DNA from: Clostridia bacterium
GTDB lineage: Bacteria; Bacillota; Clostridia; Christensenellales; Aristaeellaceae
DNA: 64,000 nucleotides
NCBI GenBank assembly: GCA_017534885.1
Contig: JAFXVR010000045.1
Coordinates: forward strand, 1 to 64,000
Direction of reading: 5' to 3'
Of the stretch, positions 17,797 through 24,519 are shown one piece after another; within the stretch, counting starts at the first letter, position 1, and each line of letters starts with the position of its first letter. The notes under the pieces were generated by a model, which worked only from the letters and a program-made list of their open reading frames with translations, searched no databases and was not told the DNA's origin. Both the position numbers and the translations under genes were made by a program.

Positions 17797-18148
17797 CCTG
17801 ACCGTCGAGAGCCTGAGAACCTTCATCCTCGTGCTGATCGGGCTGGCCGCCGTGATCGTGTCCATCGACAAGGGCATCGAGGTGGTGCAGAAGTGGCGAG
17901 GCGTCAAAGCCCGTCAGGAGCGCGAGCAGGCGGAAGAGCGCCGGTTCACCACGATCGAGAACCGGCTGGCCAGATGCGAGACCCGGCTTGAGCAGGGCGA
18001 TGCGAAGTTCGGAAGCATTGAAGAGGACAGCCGCCATACTCTGATGGTGCTCAACGCGATGCTGATGCACTTTATCAGCGGCAACGATCATGACCGGCTG
18101 AAGGCCGTGAAGAACGAGCTGGACACCTACATGACATCACGCAGATAG
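17789..18148 (+). CDS. Membrane-anchored phage lysis protein (XhlA/holin-like)
   Basis: 119 residues. ATG 17789 overlaps the end of the endolysin gene by 8 bp and follows GGGGGTGA. One N-terminal hydrophobic segment (TFILVLIGLAAVIVSI) is followed by a charged coiled-coil and a helical C-terminus. Such single-span coiled-coil proteins beside holins are often holin partners or hemolysin XhlA-like. The precise role is inferred from location. Confidence 0.6.
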   Translation: MADLTVESLRTFILVLIGLAAVIVSIDKGIEVVQKWRGVKARQEREQAEERRFTTIENRLARCETRLEQGDAKFGSIEEDSRHTLMVLNAMLMHFISGNDHDRLKAVKNELDTYMTSRR

Positions 18149-18162
18149 AACGGAGGGATACC

Positions 18163-18423
18163 ATGATCAACTGGAAACTGAGGCTGCAGAACAAGGCGAC
18201 GCTCTGGTCGATCATCTGTCTTGTGGTCAGCATCTCATACAGGATGCTTGACGCGGCGGAAGTTATACCGCCTTTCTCTCAGGATTTCCTGCTGGAGATC
18301 GCCGCCGACGTGCTGTCGCTGCTTACCCTGCTGGGGATCATCGTTGACCCCACGACCGAAGGCATCGGCGATTCCGAACGCGCTCTCAGCTATGAGGAAC
18401 CGTGGCGCGATGAGCCGCCCTGA
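18163..18423 (+). CDS. Holin, phi-LC3 family
   Basis: 86 residues from ATG 18163. The start MINWKLRLQNKATLWSII is characteristic of phi-LC3-type holins. Two hydrophobic stretches lie at about residues 13-26 and 47-60, with a negatively charged tail. Holins make the membrane lesion that releases endolysin. It is the last gene of the late plus-strand transcription unit and is followed by a strong terminator. Confidence 0.85.
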   Translation: MINWKLRLQNKATLWSIICLVVSISYRMLDAAEVIPPFSQDFLLEIAADVLSLLTLLGIIVDPTTEGIGDSERALSYEEPWRDEPP

Positions 18424-18465
18424 AGCGCGCCGGCTGTGAAGTCTGCAACCATCCGCCTGAAGATA

Positions 18466-18508
18466 CACCCTCCGATGGACGCTCCACCGGAGGGTGATTT
18501 TTATTTTT
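18466..18508 (+). terminator. Rho-independent terminator of the phage late operon
   Basis: Stem CACCCTCCG (18466-18474) with CGGAGGGTG (18488-18496), followed by a T-rich tract. It lies 43 bp after the holin stop. Confidence 0.88.
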
Positions 18509-18509
18509 G

Positions 18510-18650
18510 GGCGTGAGCGCCGATTTCGCGCGTTGCAACGGCCCGTCCTGCCTCCGATGGGCTCAGGACAGGTTTCAGATAGGGAAAAGTCCGGGGCGCC
18601 TTAAAACGCCGCTCAGGCGCGTTTACGCGCATATGCCGGTCCGGGCATCA
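18510..18650. other. Intergenic segment related to 21456-21594
   Basis: No convincing gene. It lies between the late-operon terminator and the minus-strand terminator. It shares words with the segment at 21456-21594, including GATTT-CGCGCGTTGCA and CGCGCAT. On the minus strand it could encode a 43-residue peptide from an ATG near 18631, but without a good ribosome site. It contains a hairpin with arms GTCCTG/CAGGAC. Confidence 0.35.
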
Positions 18651-18671
18651 GAAAACCGCCCCGAAGGGCGG
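18651..18671 (-). terminator. Terminator of the minus-strand accessory operon
   Basis: Perfect stem CCGCCC/GGGCGG with a 4-base CGAA loop (TTCG on the transcript strand), followed by TTTT in the minus direction. It starts 8 bases past the stop of the last gene. Confidence 0.8.
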
Positions 18672-18678
18672 ATATGTT

Positions 18679-18882
18679 TCAGAAGATCCCGTCGTCGTCG
18701 ATCAGGTTCACCTTCTGCCGGATCAGGCGGAGGGCGTTTTCGTAATCGCCCTTCTGCACGTTTTCCCACAGCTCGTTGTACTCTGTGATCCGGTGCTGGC
18801 GCCGCAGCTCCTGCCGGACCATGGCGAGGATCACGAAGATGTTGCCGGACTCGTGACGGCTGCGGAAATGGATTTCCGTCAT
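18679..18882 (-). CDS. Small accessory protein, unknown
   Basis: 67 residues. The ATG overlaps the stop of the upstream DUF3846 gene (ATGA), so the two are likely coupled. The product is helical and charged (RQELRRQHRITEYNELWENVQKG is split here by eye into two helices). No family is recognised. It is the last gene of a seven-gene minus-strand unit that starts near 21050. Confidence 0.6.
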   Translation of the reverse strand: MTEIHFRSRHESGNIFVILAMVRQELRRQHRITEYNELWENVQKGDYENALRLIRQKVNLIDDDGIF

Positions 18883-19289
18883 GATCTCACCAGCTTTCCG
18901 GCAAGCGCCTTTTCAACGGCGGCTGAAGCTTCGGGGAATCTGCTGTGCGCAGTCAGCTGGATGGCTTCCGCTTCAGCCTTCTCCATCCCGCCGATTTCCG
19001 GCCCATCGTCCGTTTCGATCTGCTTCATAATCAGGGCGTCCCCCACGATCGGATGCCCGTGCCTGTGGGTTTCGTACAGCCAGGAGGCGAAGAAATTGAC
19101 GACCGGCTTTTCCTTGAGCAGGCCCTCTTCGTCGACGATCATCATGTACGGATCCTCCAGGCCGTGGGGATACACGTTTTCAAAATACTCGCATCCGATC
19201 TGACCCGGATACCACCGCCAGTCCCGCTGATCCGGGACAGCGATGATGTCGGCGGTTCCGTTCACGCTGAGCTTTACAGCGTACTTCAC
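18879..19289 (-). CDS. DUF3846 domain protein
   Basis: 136 residues from GTG 19289 with AGGAGG 8 nt upstream. The motif NFFASWLYETHRHGHPIVG followed by DALIMK matches the DUF3846 pattern common in Firmicute plasmids, conjugative elements and phages. The biochemical role is unknown. It is next to a gamma-glutamylcyclotransferase-like gene, in the same prophage as an amidoligase; such genes recur together in mobile elements. Confidence 0.75.
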   Translation of the reverse strand: MKYAVKLSVNGTADIIAVPDQRDWRWYPGQIGCEYFENVYPHGLEDPYMMIVDEEGLLKEKPVVNFFASWLYETHRHGHPIVGDALIMKQIETDDGPEIGGMEKAEAEAIQLTAHSRFPEASAAVEKALAGKLVRS

Positions 19290-19292
19290 AGG

Positions 19293-19709
19293 TCAATCCC
19301 TCCTTATAGCCGCGATGGTCAGCGGCTTGTCATCCAGGCCGAAGTCGTCATACCCTTCGGCGATCGTCAGCAGGTATCCGGTGGACGGCGGGGACAGACG
19401 CCGGATCCCGTCAGTCATCACGTAGGCCATGGCCCGGACCGTCTTCCCGTTCACGGTCACCCGGAAATCCTGCTTCACATACAGCCTGGGATAGCCCTCG
19501 TAACGATCCAGGCTCACTTCATCCGCCTTGCTGATCTTCCAGACCCCGCACTGGACGGAAGCGCCGGGCTTCGGCTCGATCGTGGCAACGCCGCGGAAAA
19601 CCAGCTCGTAATCGTTCACGACGCAGCTGCCCACCGGCACGGCGTCCGGGCACCGGCTTTTCATCTGCTTCCTGTTCAGGTTCGATCCGTAGGCCAGATA
19701 GTATTTCAT
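19293..19709 (-). CDS. Gamma-glutamylcyclotransferase-like (AIG2/GGCT fold) protein
   Basis: 138 residues. The N-terminal KYYLAYGSNLN is the substrate-loop signature of the GGCT superfamily, and the glutamate in LDRYEGYP fits the catalytic acid position. These enzymes release pyroglutamate from gamma-glutamyl amines or dipeptides. The start ATG overlaps the previous stop in an ATGA junction. With an amidoligase 2 kb away it suggests a pair that adds and removes amide-linked groups; that pairing is inference. Confidence 0.85.
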   Translation of the reverse strand: MKYYLAYGSNLNRKQMKSRCPDAVPVGSCVVNDYELVFRGVATIEPKPGASVQCGVWKISKADEVSLDRYEGYPRLYVKQDFRVTVNGKTVRAMAYVMTDGIRRLSPPSTGYLLTIAEGYDDFGLDDKPLTIAAIRRD

Positions 19710-19903
19710 GCGGATTCCTCCCCTATCACGCTGATCATTGTCTCGGGAACGGATGTGGTTTCCGTGAACCGCGCCGGCTTGTCGATCAGCAGCCCGCCGT
19801 TATAGTCAACATCAACAACGGTGTAAGCCACGCCTTCAAAGAGGACGCGCTTGCCGGTCCATTTCCGCTTCATGTCAGCGATATAATCACGGTAATCTCT
19901 CAT
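19706..19903 (-). CDS. Small beta-barrel-like accessory protein
   Basis: 65 residues. ATG 19903 has AAAGG 7 nt upstream; an earlier TTG (19909) is less likely. After a short basic N-terminus it has an SH3/KOW-like strand pattern (KRVLFEGVAYTVVDVDYNGG then LLIDKPARF). I cannot name the family. It is translationally coupled to the GGCT-like gene. Confidence 0.6.
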   Translation of the reverse strand: MRDYRDYIADMKRKWTGKRVLFEGVAYTVVDVDYNGGLLIDKPARFTETTSVPETMISVIGEESA

Positions 19904-19951
19904 GTTCAATCCTTTCTGCCGGCCTTTGGCCCGACCGGCGGGGCGGATCGT

Positions 19952-20557
19952 TCAGGACCAGTACTGCTGCAGTTCGCCGTTGTGCATCTCGTAGCCGTGG
20001 GTGACGTTGCCCCGGACGTTGAAGACGATGTAGTTCCAGTCCCAGGCCTCGAAGAGCGCCTTGCGTTCGTAGGTGCCAACCTTCCGGACGCGGCGGTGGC
20101 GGCTGATCTCGGTTCTGGCCACCTCGTGGACGATCACGATCTTCGAGCGGTCGAAGCCGAACTCACCGGCGATCATGTCGGCGGCTTCCTCGTCGGACAG
20201 CACCCGGGCGTGAGCGGCTTCCAGCTTCTCGTATTCCGCCTGGCTGACGTTGTGCTCATCCTCGAAGGGCTGCCATTCCTGCTCCCTCTCCAGAGCGGCT
20301 TCCAGCCGGGCGATCCGAGCGTCCTTCTCTTTGATGGTCTGCATCAGATTCTTCTCGACTTCCATCTGCTCGGAGCGCAGGCGCTCGATGGTTTCCAGGC
20401 GCTTGTCATACACTTTCTGGACGCCGCCGTTCCGGACGAAGTGGCTGCAGAAGGCTTTCTTGTCGCCGTCGAAGGCGTAGTACTGCTCCTCGATCTCGGC
20501 GTATTCCTCTACGGACGGCTCGAAGCCGGTCAGATCGGTGAATTCGTGAAGCATCAT
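19952..20557 (-). CDS. Hypothetical phage/element protein with coiled coil
   Basis: 201 residues; ATG 20557 follows AAGGAGG by 8 nt. N-terminal segment EFTDLTGFEPSVEEYAEIEEQYY with a later KKAFCSHFV; then a coiled coil of ~60 residues (ETIERLRSEQMEVEKN and on); then a mixed C-terminal part. Proteins with this N-terminus are frequent in clostridial mobile elements. No function is known to me. Confidence 0.7.
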   Translation of the reverse strand: MMLHEFTDLTGFEPSVEEYAEIEEQYYAFDGDKKAFCSHFVRNGGVQKVYDKRLETIERLRSEQMEVEKNLMQTIKEKDARIARLEAALEREQEWQPFEDEHNVSQAEYEKLEAAHARVLSDEEAADMIAGEFGFDRSKIVIVHEVARTEISRHRRVRKVGTYERKALFEAWDWNYIVFNVRGNVTHGYEMHNGELQQYWS

Positions 20558-20571
20558 GCTGTTTTCCTCCT

Positions 20572-20802
20572 TTATCCGATGGCTTCCTCAATGCAGGAAA
20601 GCGCGTCCTCAATGTCATCCACCGCTGTGGACAGGTTATCAGCGGCCTGTTCCGCCATTTCGTATTTTTCGCTGTTCTGAAGGTTTTCGGGGATGTTGTC
20701 GCGGTAATCTTCTTCCTCTTCGAGCAGCTCCTGTACGTTATCCTTCAGCTCTTCCAGCTGTTCCATCAGGTCTTTCAGAGCCTTCCTGCGATCTCTGTTC
20801 AT
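20572..20802 (-). CDS. Small acidic coiled-coil protein
   Basis: 76 residues from ATG 20802 after AAGGAGGAAAAC. Almost entirely helical and acidic, with a run of four glutamates and heptad-like leucine spacing. A longer frame upstream lacks a ribosome site. No family recognised; part of the same operon. Confidence 0.65.
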   Translation of the reverse strand: MNRDRRKALKDLMEQLEELKDNVQELLEEEEDYRDNIPENLQNSEKYEMAEQAADNLSTAVDDIEDALSCIEEAIG

Positions 20803-20876
20803 GTTTTCCTCCTTGCTATTTATCATCCTGTGTGATAAAGTGAGGGGGAGGGGAGCTCCCGCTCCCCCTCGGTCGA

Positions 20877-21014
20877 TCACTTGGGTTCCTTGGGTTCGGC
20901 CTTGTCCTGTACGATCTTGCTGGGCTTAATCGTGATCGTGATCCGTTCTGCCAGGTCCGGGTGATCAGCGAGAAGCTTCAGCAGCTCGTGCAGGGCTTTT
21001 TCCTTTTCCTCCAT
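20877..21014 (-). CDS. Small accessory protein, first gene of minus operon
   Basis: 45 residues. ATG 21014 is 7 nt from the AGGAGG core; ATG 21020 is too close to it. The sequence is charged, with a central hydrophobic helix (LHELLKLLADHPDLAERI). It lies about 40 bp downstream of a strong promoter. No family recognised. Confidence 0.55.
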   Translation of the reverse strand: MEEKEKALHELLKLLADHPDLAERITITIKPSKIVQDKAEPKEPK

Positions 21015-21060
21015 CCGCATCCCTCCTTTCTCGGTCTGTGTACCGCCTCGGTACATCTGT

Positions 21061-21089
21061 ATAATACACCTTTTTCGTTTAGAAGTCAA
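21061..21089 (-). promoter_or_regulatory. Sigma-A-type promoter of the first accessory operon
   Basis: On the minus strand, -35 TTGACT (21089-21084), 17-bp spacer and -10 TATTAT (21066-21061). It diverges from the promoter at 21131-21159, with 41 AT-rich bp between the two -35 boxes. Confidence 0.85.
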
Positions 21090-21130
21090 TAGTAAAAATG
21101 ATTATTTTGGTGAATAATTGAAAGTTTTTA

Positions 21131-21159
21131 TTGACAACTAAATCAGTATGGTTTATTAT
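21131..21159 (+). promoter_or_regulatory. Sigma-A-type promoter of regulator gene 21180
   Basis: -35 TTGACA (21131-21136), 17-bp spacer, -10 TATTAT (21154-21159). The leader is only about 14 nt and consists mainly of the ribosome site GGAGGTGAT. Confidence 0.88.
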
Positions 21160-21179
21160 GGTCTCCGGAGGTGATTGCA

Positions 21180-21437
21180 ATGTCCACAGCTTCCCAGGTG
21201 GTGAAGATGGCGCTTGCAAAGGCGGACATGAAGCAAAAGGATCTGATCCCGCTGTTTGGTGAATCTCGATCTTTACAGAGCATCAACAACAAAGTCAGAC
21301 TGGACAGATGGTTTGCCAACGATCTGGCATTGGTCGCGGAGATGACAGGAGGCAAGCTGGCATTCGTATATCCGGACGGTCAGATGATGTTCATTGACCC
21401 TAAGCAAACTGAATCGGTCAAGGGAGCCGGAGAGTAA
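21180..21437 (+). CDS. Small HTH-type phage regulator (paralogue A)
   Basis: 85 residues from ATG 21180. The N-terminal half reads SQVVKMALAKADMKQKDLI and then a second helix pair, like a Cro/CI helix-turn-helix. The C-terminal half has GGKLAFVYPDGQ followed by a hydrophobic strand. A close paralogue lies at 23361-23624 with the same C-terminal motif. It is transcribed divergently from the accessory operon and probably regulates it. DNA binding is inferred from helix pattern and position. Confidence 0.72.
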   Translation: MSTASQVVKMALAKADMKQKDLIPLFGESRSLQSINNKVRLDRWFANDLALVAEMTGGKLAFVYPDGQMMFIDPKQTESVKGAGE

Positions 21438-21454
21438 AACCTCCGGCCTTTTTC
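21426..21454 (+). terminator. Terminator overlapping the regulator A stop codon
   Basis: Stem GCCGGAG (21426-21432) / CTCCGGC (21441-21447) followed by CTTTTTC. The stop codon lies in the loop. Confidence 0.8.
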
Positions 21455-21455
21455 A

Positions 21456-21594
21456 TTCAGTCCGTCGGGGATGCCGATTTTACGCGTTGCACCAGCCCGA
21501 TTTCGCGTCCGGCGGCCTGGGGTGATTAACAGACAGCCCCCGGCACAAAAGCCGTCAGAACGCAGAATACGCGCATGTACGGGCATGCCGTCTT
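21456..21594. other. Intergenic segment related to 18510-18650
   Basis: Lies between convergent genes. It shares CGATTTTACGCGTTGCA and CGCGCATG words with 18510-18650, in the same orientation and at the same kind of junction. No gene is supported. Confidence 0.35.
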
Positions 21595-22536
21595 TCAGGC
21601 GGCGTTTTCGCTGCCTGTAAACGCTGCGGTCAGATGGAGTCTGGCCGTTTTGAATTCCGGGCCCCGCATATGGAGCCGGTTCTTCAGGACGGCCAGCATC
21701 AGCTTCCCGCGCTGTTCCCTGCTCTCATAGTGGGCGCTCTTCATGAAATGCAGGTTGTCCTTGGCGTTGATCGCCCAGGCGCTCATGGCCAGGCAGAACT
21801 GGACGTAAGCCTTGATCTTGCCGGCGTGGGTCGTCCCGTTGAACAGCCGGAACTCCACGGTGCCCTTGGTGAAGAAGGCGTGGAGGTTCACGCCGTGATA
21901 ACGGGAGCTGTCGTAATGGGCGTGGCAGATCCCGCCGGTATGGCCGTCATTGACGGAGCTGTACCAGATGCGCTCCATGGATTCGCGGGAACGGACGCGG
22001 TCATGCTTCATGGCCTTCAGGAGATTGGCGTTGATCTTCTTGCACCAGCGGTTTTCCCGGTCGCCGATCTCCAGCGCTTCATAGAACAGATCCTGACGGC
22101 CGACGGCGAAGTTGATCAGCCTGGTCAGGGAATCCGGTGTGTGGTTCGCGCCGTCCACGTGGACATGGATGCCGCAGCTGCTGTTGGCGACAGCGCCGGC
22201 TCCCCTCAGCTTCCGGATGATCTCCTGCAGGTCCCCCAGATCCTCGTACTGGAGGATCGGCGTCACCACTTCGCAGCGGTGATCGTCTGAGGAGCGGCCT
22301 TCGCTGATGGAGCGACGATGCCCGCGGACGTTGATTTCCGGGCTGATGGAGATATCCCGCATGCACTTCCAGACGCGGCCTTTGCTGTCCTTCGCTGTCC
22401 GGGTGTCGTAACCGTCGCACAGGCGGCCGGTGGCGGTTCCGCCGTAGTATCCGGAGATGACCTGCGCGGCCTTCTCGCGGGTGATGCCGGTCAGTTCGAT
22501 TTCTACGCCGAAGTTCTGATTCTGGATGGTGATCAT
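21595..22536 (-). CDS. Amidoligase family enzyme
   Basis: 313 residues; ATG 22536 follows AGGAG by 8 nt. Hallmarks are the N-terminal strand NFGVEIELTG, a histidine pair in GIHVHVDGANH, and VEFRLFNGTTHAGKI near the C-terminus. These are typical of the GCS/glutamine-synthetase-like amidoligase superfamily (PF12224), which forms amide or peptide bonds using ATP. The same operon has one upstream gene (22570-23193). A GGCT-like gene lies in the neighbouring block. The substrate is unknown. Confidence 0.85.
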   Translation of the reverse strand: MITIQNQNFGVEIELTGITREKAAQVISGYYGGTATGRLCDGYDTRTAKDSKGRVWKCMRDISISPEINVRGHRRSISEGRSSDDHRCEVVTPILQYEDLGDLQEIIRKLRGAGAVANSSCGIHVHVDGANHTPDSLTRLINFAVGRQDLFYEALEIGDRENRWCKKINANLLKAMKHDRVRSRESMERIWYSSVNDGHTGGICHAHYDSSRYHGVNLHAFFTKGTVEFRLFNGTTHAGKIKAYVQFCLAMSAWAINAKDNLHFMKSAHYESREQRGKLMLAVLKNRLHMRGPEFKTARLHLTAAFTGSENAA

Positions 22537-22569
22537 GTCAGCATCTCCTGTTCAATCCGTCCTTGCTGG

Positions 22570-23193
22570 TCAGTGAAGCACGACGCGGTTCTTTCCGACG
22601 GTGGTCACGGTGTATTCAAAACGGTTGCTGTTCCAGCTGCGGGTGACCTTCGCGATCCGGTTCATCTTCATGTTCGGCTTTCCCAGATGGCGGCGGACAG
22701 CGGGGATCAGGATCTTCCGGATTTCATCAGAAGTGATGTCCTTCGGGCTGATCCGGGCTTCATCAATCCGCTTCAAATCGTATTTGGCGTGGAGGCGGTT
22801 GTAATGCTTTTCAACGGCGGCTTCGCCCTCTGCGCCTTCCAGGAACCAGTCCGCGTCACGGCGGCTGCCGATTCTGAAGAAGACGCGCTTTTCGATGGCA
22901 TCCAGGCGCTCGTTCCAGATGATGGCGTCCCGGCCAAATCCGCGGGCGTTGATAACCCACTCGTCGTCGCACCGGCCAACGGTCATGACGATCGCTTCCG
23001 CGGTCCTGAAGCTATCGCCCCAGATCGTTTCCTGCTGGAGCAGCACCCGGATCACTTCGTCGCCCTTCCGGAAGTCGATCTTGGCGATTTCGCCCTGGGA
23101 GCCGTTCATCGTGCTGGTGTTGATCTGGTATCCGGCATTCAGGTATTCGGCGACTTTGGCGGCGTAGATGGCGTTGATTTCTGTGGACTTCAT
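22570..23193 (-). CDS. Hypothetical protein, first gene of amidoligase operon
   Basis: 207 residues from ATG 23193 after AGGGAGA. Mixed alpha/beta with an N-terminal helix (NAIYAAKVAEYLNAGY) and beta segments (QGEIAKIDFRKGDEVIRVLL). It ends in a basic beta-rich tail. I recognise no domain. It is 33 bp upstream of the amidoligase gene and driven by the promoter at 23243-23271. Confidence 0.7.
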   Translation of the reverse strand: MKSTEINAIYAAKVAEYLNAGYQINTSTMNGSQGEIAKIDFRKGDEVIRVLLQQETIWGDSFRTAEAIVMTVGRCDDEWVINARGFGRDAIIWNERLDAIEKRVFFRIGSRRDADWFLEGAEGEAAVEKHYNRLHAKYDLKRIDEARISPKDITSDEIRKILIPAVRRHLGKPNMKMNRIAKVTRSWNSNRFEYTVTTVGKNRVVLH

Positions 23194-23242
23194 GGTGCTG
23201 TCTCCCTTCGTTGATGTCTTAGTTGGTATCGCTTACAACCAT

Positions 23243-23271
23243 ATAGTACAACATTTTGTAGTACCTGTCAA
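23243..23271 (-). promoter_or_regulatory. Promoter of amidoligase operon with internal palindrome
   Basis: Minus strand -35 TTGACA (23271-23266), 17-bp spacer, -10 TACTAT (23248-23243). The inverted arms TACAA/TTGTA (23247-23260) lie between and partly within the boxes, a plausible operator. Confidence 0.85.
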
Positions 23272-23313
23272 TAGGCAAATCATACTTTTTGATAATATAG
23301 TCAAATAATTTGT

Positions 23314-23342
23314 TTGACTTTTCGAGAGGCCTGTTGTATACT
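23314..23342 (+). promoter_or_regulatory. Promoter of regulator gene 23361
   Basis: -35 TTGACT (23314-23319), 17-bp spacer, -10 TATACT (23337-23342). A TTGTA word abuts the -10, as in the divergent promoter. Confidence 0.85.
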
Positions 23343-23360
23343 ACCGCCGGAGGTGGTTTT

Positions 23361-23624
23361 ATGTCGATCACGAACAGCGTGAAAATGGCCCTGACGAAAG
23401 CAGGGAAAAAGCAGATCGACCTGGCCAGGCTTTACGGATGGACAAAGCAGAGCATGTCAACAAAATTCACCCGTGGGAGCTGGTTCGGGAAAGACCTGAC
23501 AAGAGTTGCCGAGTTTACCGGCGGGAAGCTGGCCTTTGTCTACCCAGACGGTCAGATCATCTATATCGACCACGAGGAAATAAAAGAAACCCCGGATGCG
23601 TCAACATCCGAGGCCGGGGAGTGA
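23361..23624 (+). CDS. Small HTH-type phage regulator (paralogue B)
   Basis: 87 residues. ATG 23361 follows GGAGGTGG; the frame opens at 23310 but that overlaps the promoter. It shares SVKMALTKAGKKQIDLARL and GGKLAFVYPDGQ with paralogue A at 21180-21437. The tail is acidic. It diverges from the amidoligase operon, in exactly the arrangement of paralogue A and its operon. Confidence 0.72.
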   Translation: MSITNSVKMALTKAGKKQIDLARLYGWTKQSMSTKFTRGSWFGKDLTRVAEFTGGKLAFVYPDGQIIYIDHEEIKETPDASTSEAGE

Positions 23625-23627
23625 GGA

Positions 23628-23879
23628 TCACAGCTTCTTGGGATTGCCTGCAAAGTCGTGTGTGACCTTTGGCTCCTTATTGGGCACCCTCACAATGATG
23701 TCTGTGATATCGCAGTCCAATGCCTCACAGATCAGATCGAGATGCTCAAAGCTGATCCTCTCGGCGATCTCGTTGTAGAGTTCGCTGATCGTGGTGGGAC
23801 GGATTCCGGTGGCTCTTGCCAGGTCCGCCTGATTGCGCCGGAGCTCGCCAAGCTTCCGGGAGAGAACGATCTTAATCAT
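23628..23879 (-). CDS. XRE-family transcriptional regulator
   Basis: 83 residues from ATG 23879 (GTG, TTG and another ATG lie within 9 nt upstream and one may be used instead; AAGGAG is at about 23890). Complete Cro/CI helix-turn-helix: LRRNQADLARATGI-RPTTISELYN then a dimerisation helix 'FEHLDLICEALDCDITDII'. It probably acts as repressor of the element or of itself. It ends 4 bp from the end of regulator B, convergently. Its upstream region has a large palindrome. Confidence 0.85.
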   Translation of the reverse strand: MIKIVLSRKLGELRRNQADLARATGIRPTTISELYNEIAERISFEHLDLICEALDCDITDIIVRVPNKEPKVTHDFAGNPKKL

Positions 23880-23938
23880 CAACACCATGCTCCTTCAAGG
23901 GAGATTCTAACATTCTTTCACAGACTTCGCTTGGATTT

Positions 23939-23966
23939 GTTATCATTTCACGCAATGAGTGATAAC
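23939..23966. promoter_or_regulatory. Palindromic operator upstream of XRE gene
   Basis: Perfect 7-bp arms GTTATCA and TGATAAC separated by 14 bp, about 60 bp upstream of the XRE start. TTCTAACA-like words flank it at about 23906 and 23976. Confidence 0.6.
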
Positions 23967-24004
23967 ATATCGGATTCTGTTAGAAGCGGAGGAGCACGGG
24001 GTCG

Positions 24005-24047
24005 AAAAAAAAGGGTACGCTTCATTCCTGAAGCATAACCCCTTTTT
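24005..24047 (-). terminator. Bidirectional terminator downstream of ssrA
   Basis: AAAAAAAAGGG-TACGCTTCA / TGAAGCATAACCCCTTTTT forms a long imperfect stem with T-runs in both directions, about 100 bp past the tmRNA 3' end. Confidence 0.75.
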
Positions 24048-24144
24048 CATTGCCGGTCACTCAAGATCGGCGATTGAGATTTCGAGGACAAACAGGCCGT
24101 TGACCATGTAAATCATGGGCTCCTGAGTTCGTCCAGCGAAATTG

Positions 24145-24491
24145 TGGTGGAGATGAGGGGAGTCGAACCCCTGTCCGAAGGCTCCAAACCGGGATTTTCT
24201 CCGAGCGCAGTCTGCGTTTTGACATTCCCTCAGCGGACAGCCCACAGACGGGCTGCCAGCCTCAGTAGCTTCATGTTACGGACGTGCGGCAAAGCTTAGG
24301 CACGCTCGTTCCCCGCACTCATGGCGTCAGTGACCGGCCGTGCGGGCCTTCCGGGCTGACGCGCAGCCTAATTAGGCCGCGAAAGCGTATTCGCTGTTGT
24401 CAGTTCGTTTTTATTTCCCGTTGTTGCGCGGTACAGGGCCGCGGCTCGCTTATCCCGATCCCGACACCCCCGTCGAAACCGTATCATCCCC
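24145..24491 (-). ncRNA. ssrA: Transfer-messenger RNA (ssrA)
   Basis: 347 nt. The 5' GGGGATG at 24491-24485 pairs with CATCTCC before the encoded ACCA end at 24145. The T-arm reads GGTTCGACTCCCC... in tRNA-like form, and the 5' tRNA-like portion contains GGTTTCGACGGGG. The tag frame ends DNSEYAFAA with TAA at 24374-24372, preceded by an in-frame TAA; no usual GCN resume codon is visible at the expected place. tmRNA with SmpB rescues stalled ribosomes. The 3' end borders the prophage. Confidence 0.95.
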
Positions 24492-24519
24492 ATGTCCCGG
24501 CCGACTGACGGCAGCCGGA

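Larger units (their letters stand above)
1..24144. mobile_element. Prophage, siphovirus type (left end outside window)
   Basis: Contiguous phage modules run from head genes (scaffold, capsid) through connector, tail, receptor-binding and lysis genes, followed by small accessory genes and repressor-like regulators. Tape measure plus distal tail and tail-associated proteins, without sheath or baseplate-wedge genes, indicate a long non-contractile tail. The left limit, terminase, portal and integrase are not in the window. The right limit is placed at the 3' end of the tmRNA gene because recognisable host genes begin there and ssrA 3' ends are classic integration sites. That boundary is inferred; no duplicated ssrA 3' segment is visible inside the window. 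Confidence 0.85.

Noticed and set aside
24057..24245. 62-codon minus-strand frame over the tmRNA 3' end
   Set aside because: Most of it is tmRNA sequence; the 19-codon tail after the RNA has no ribosome site.
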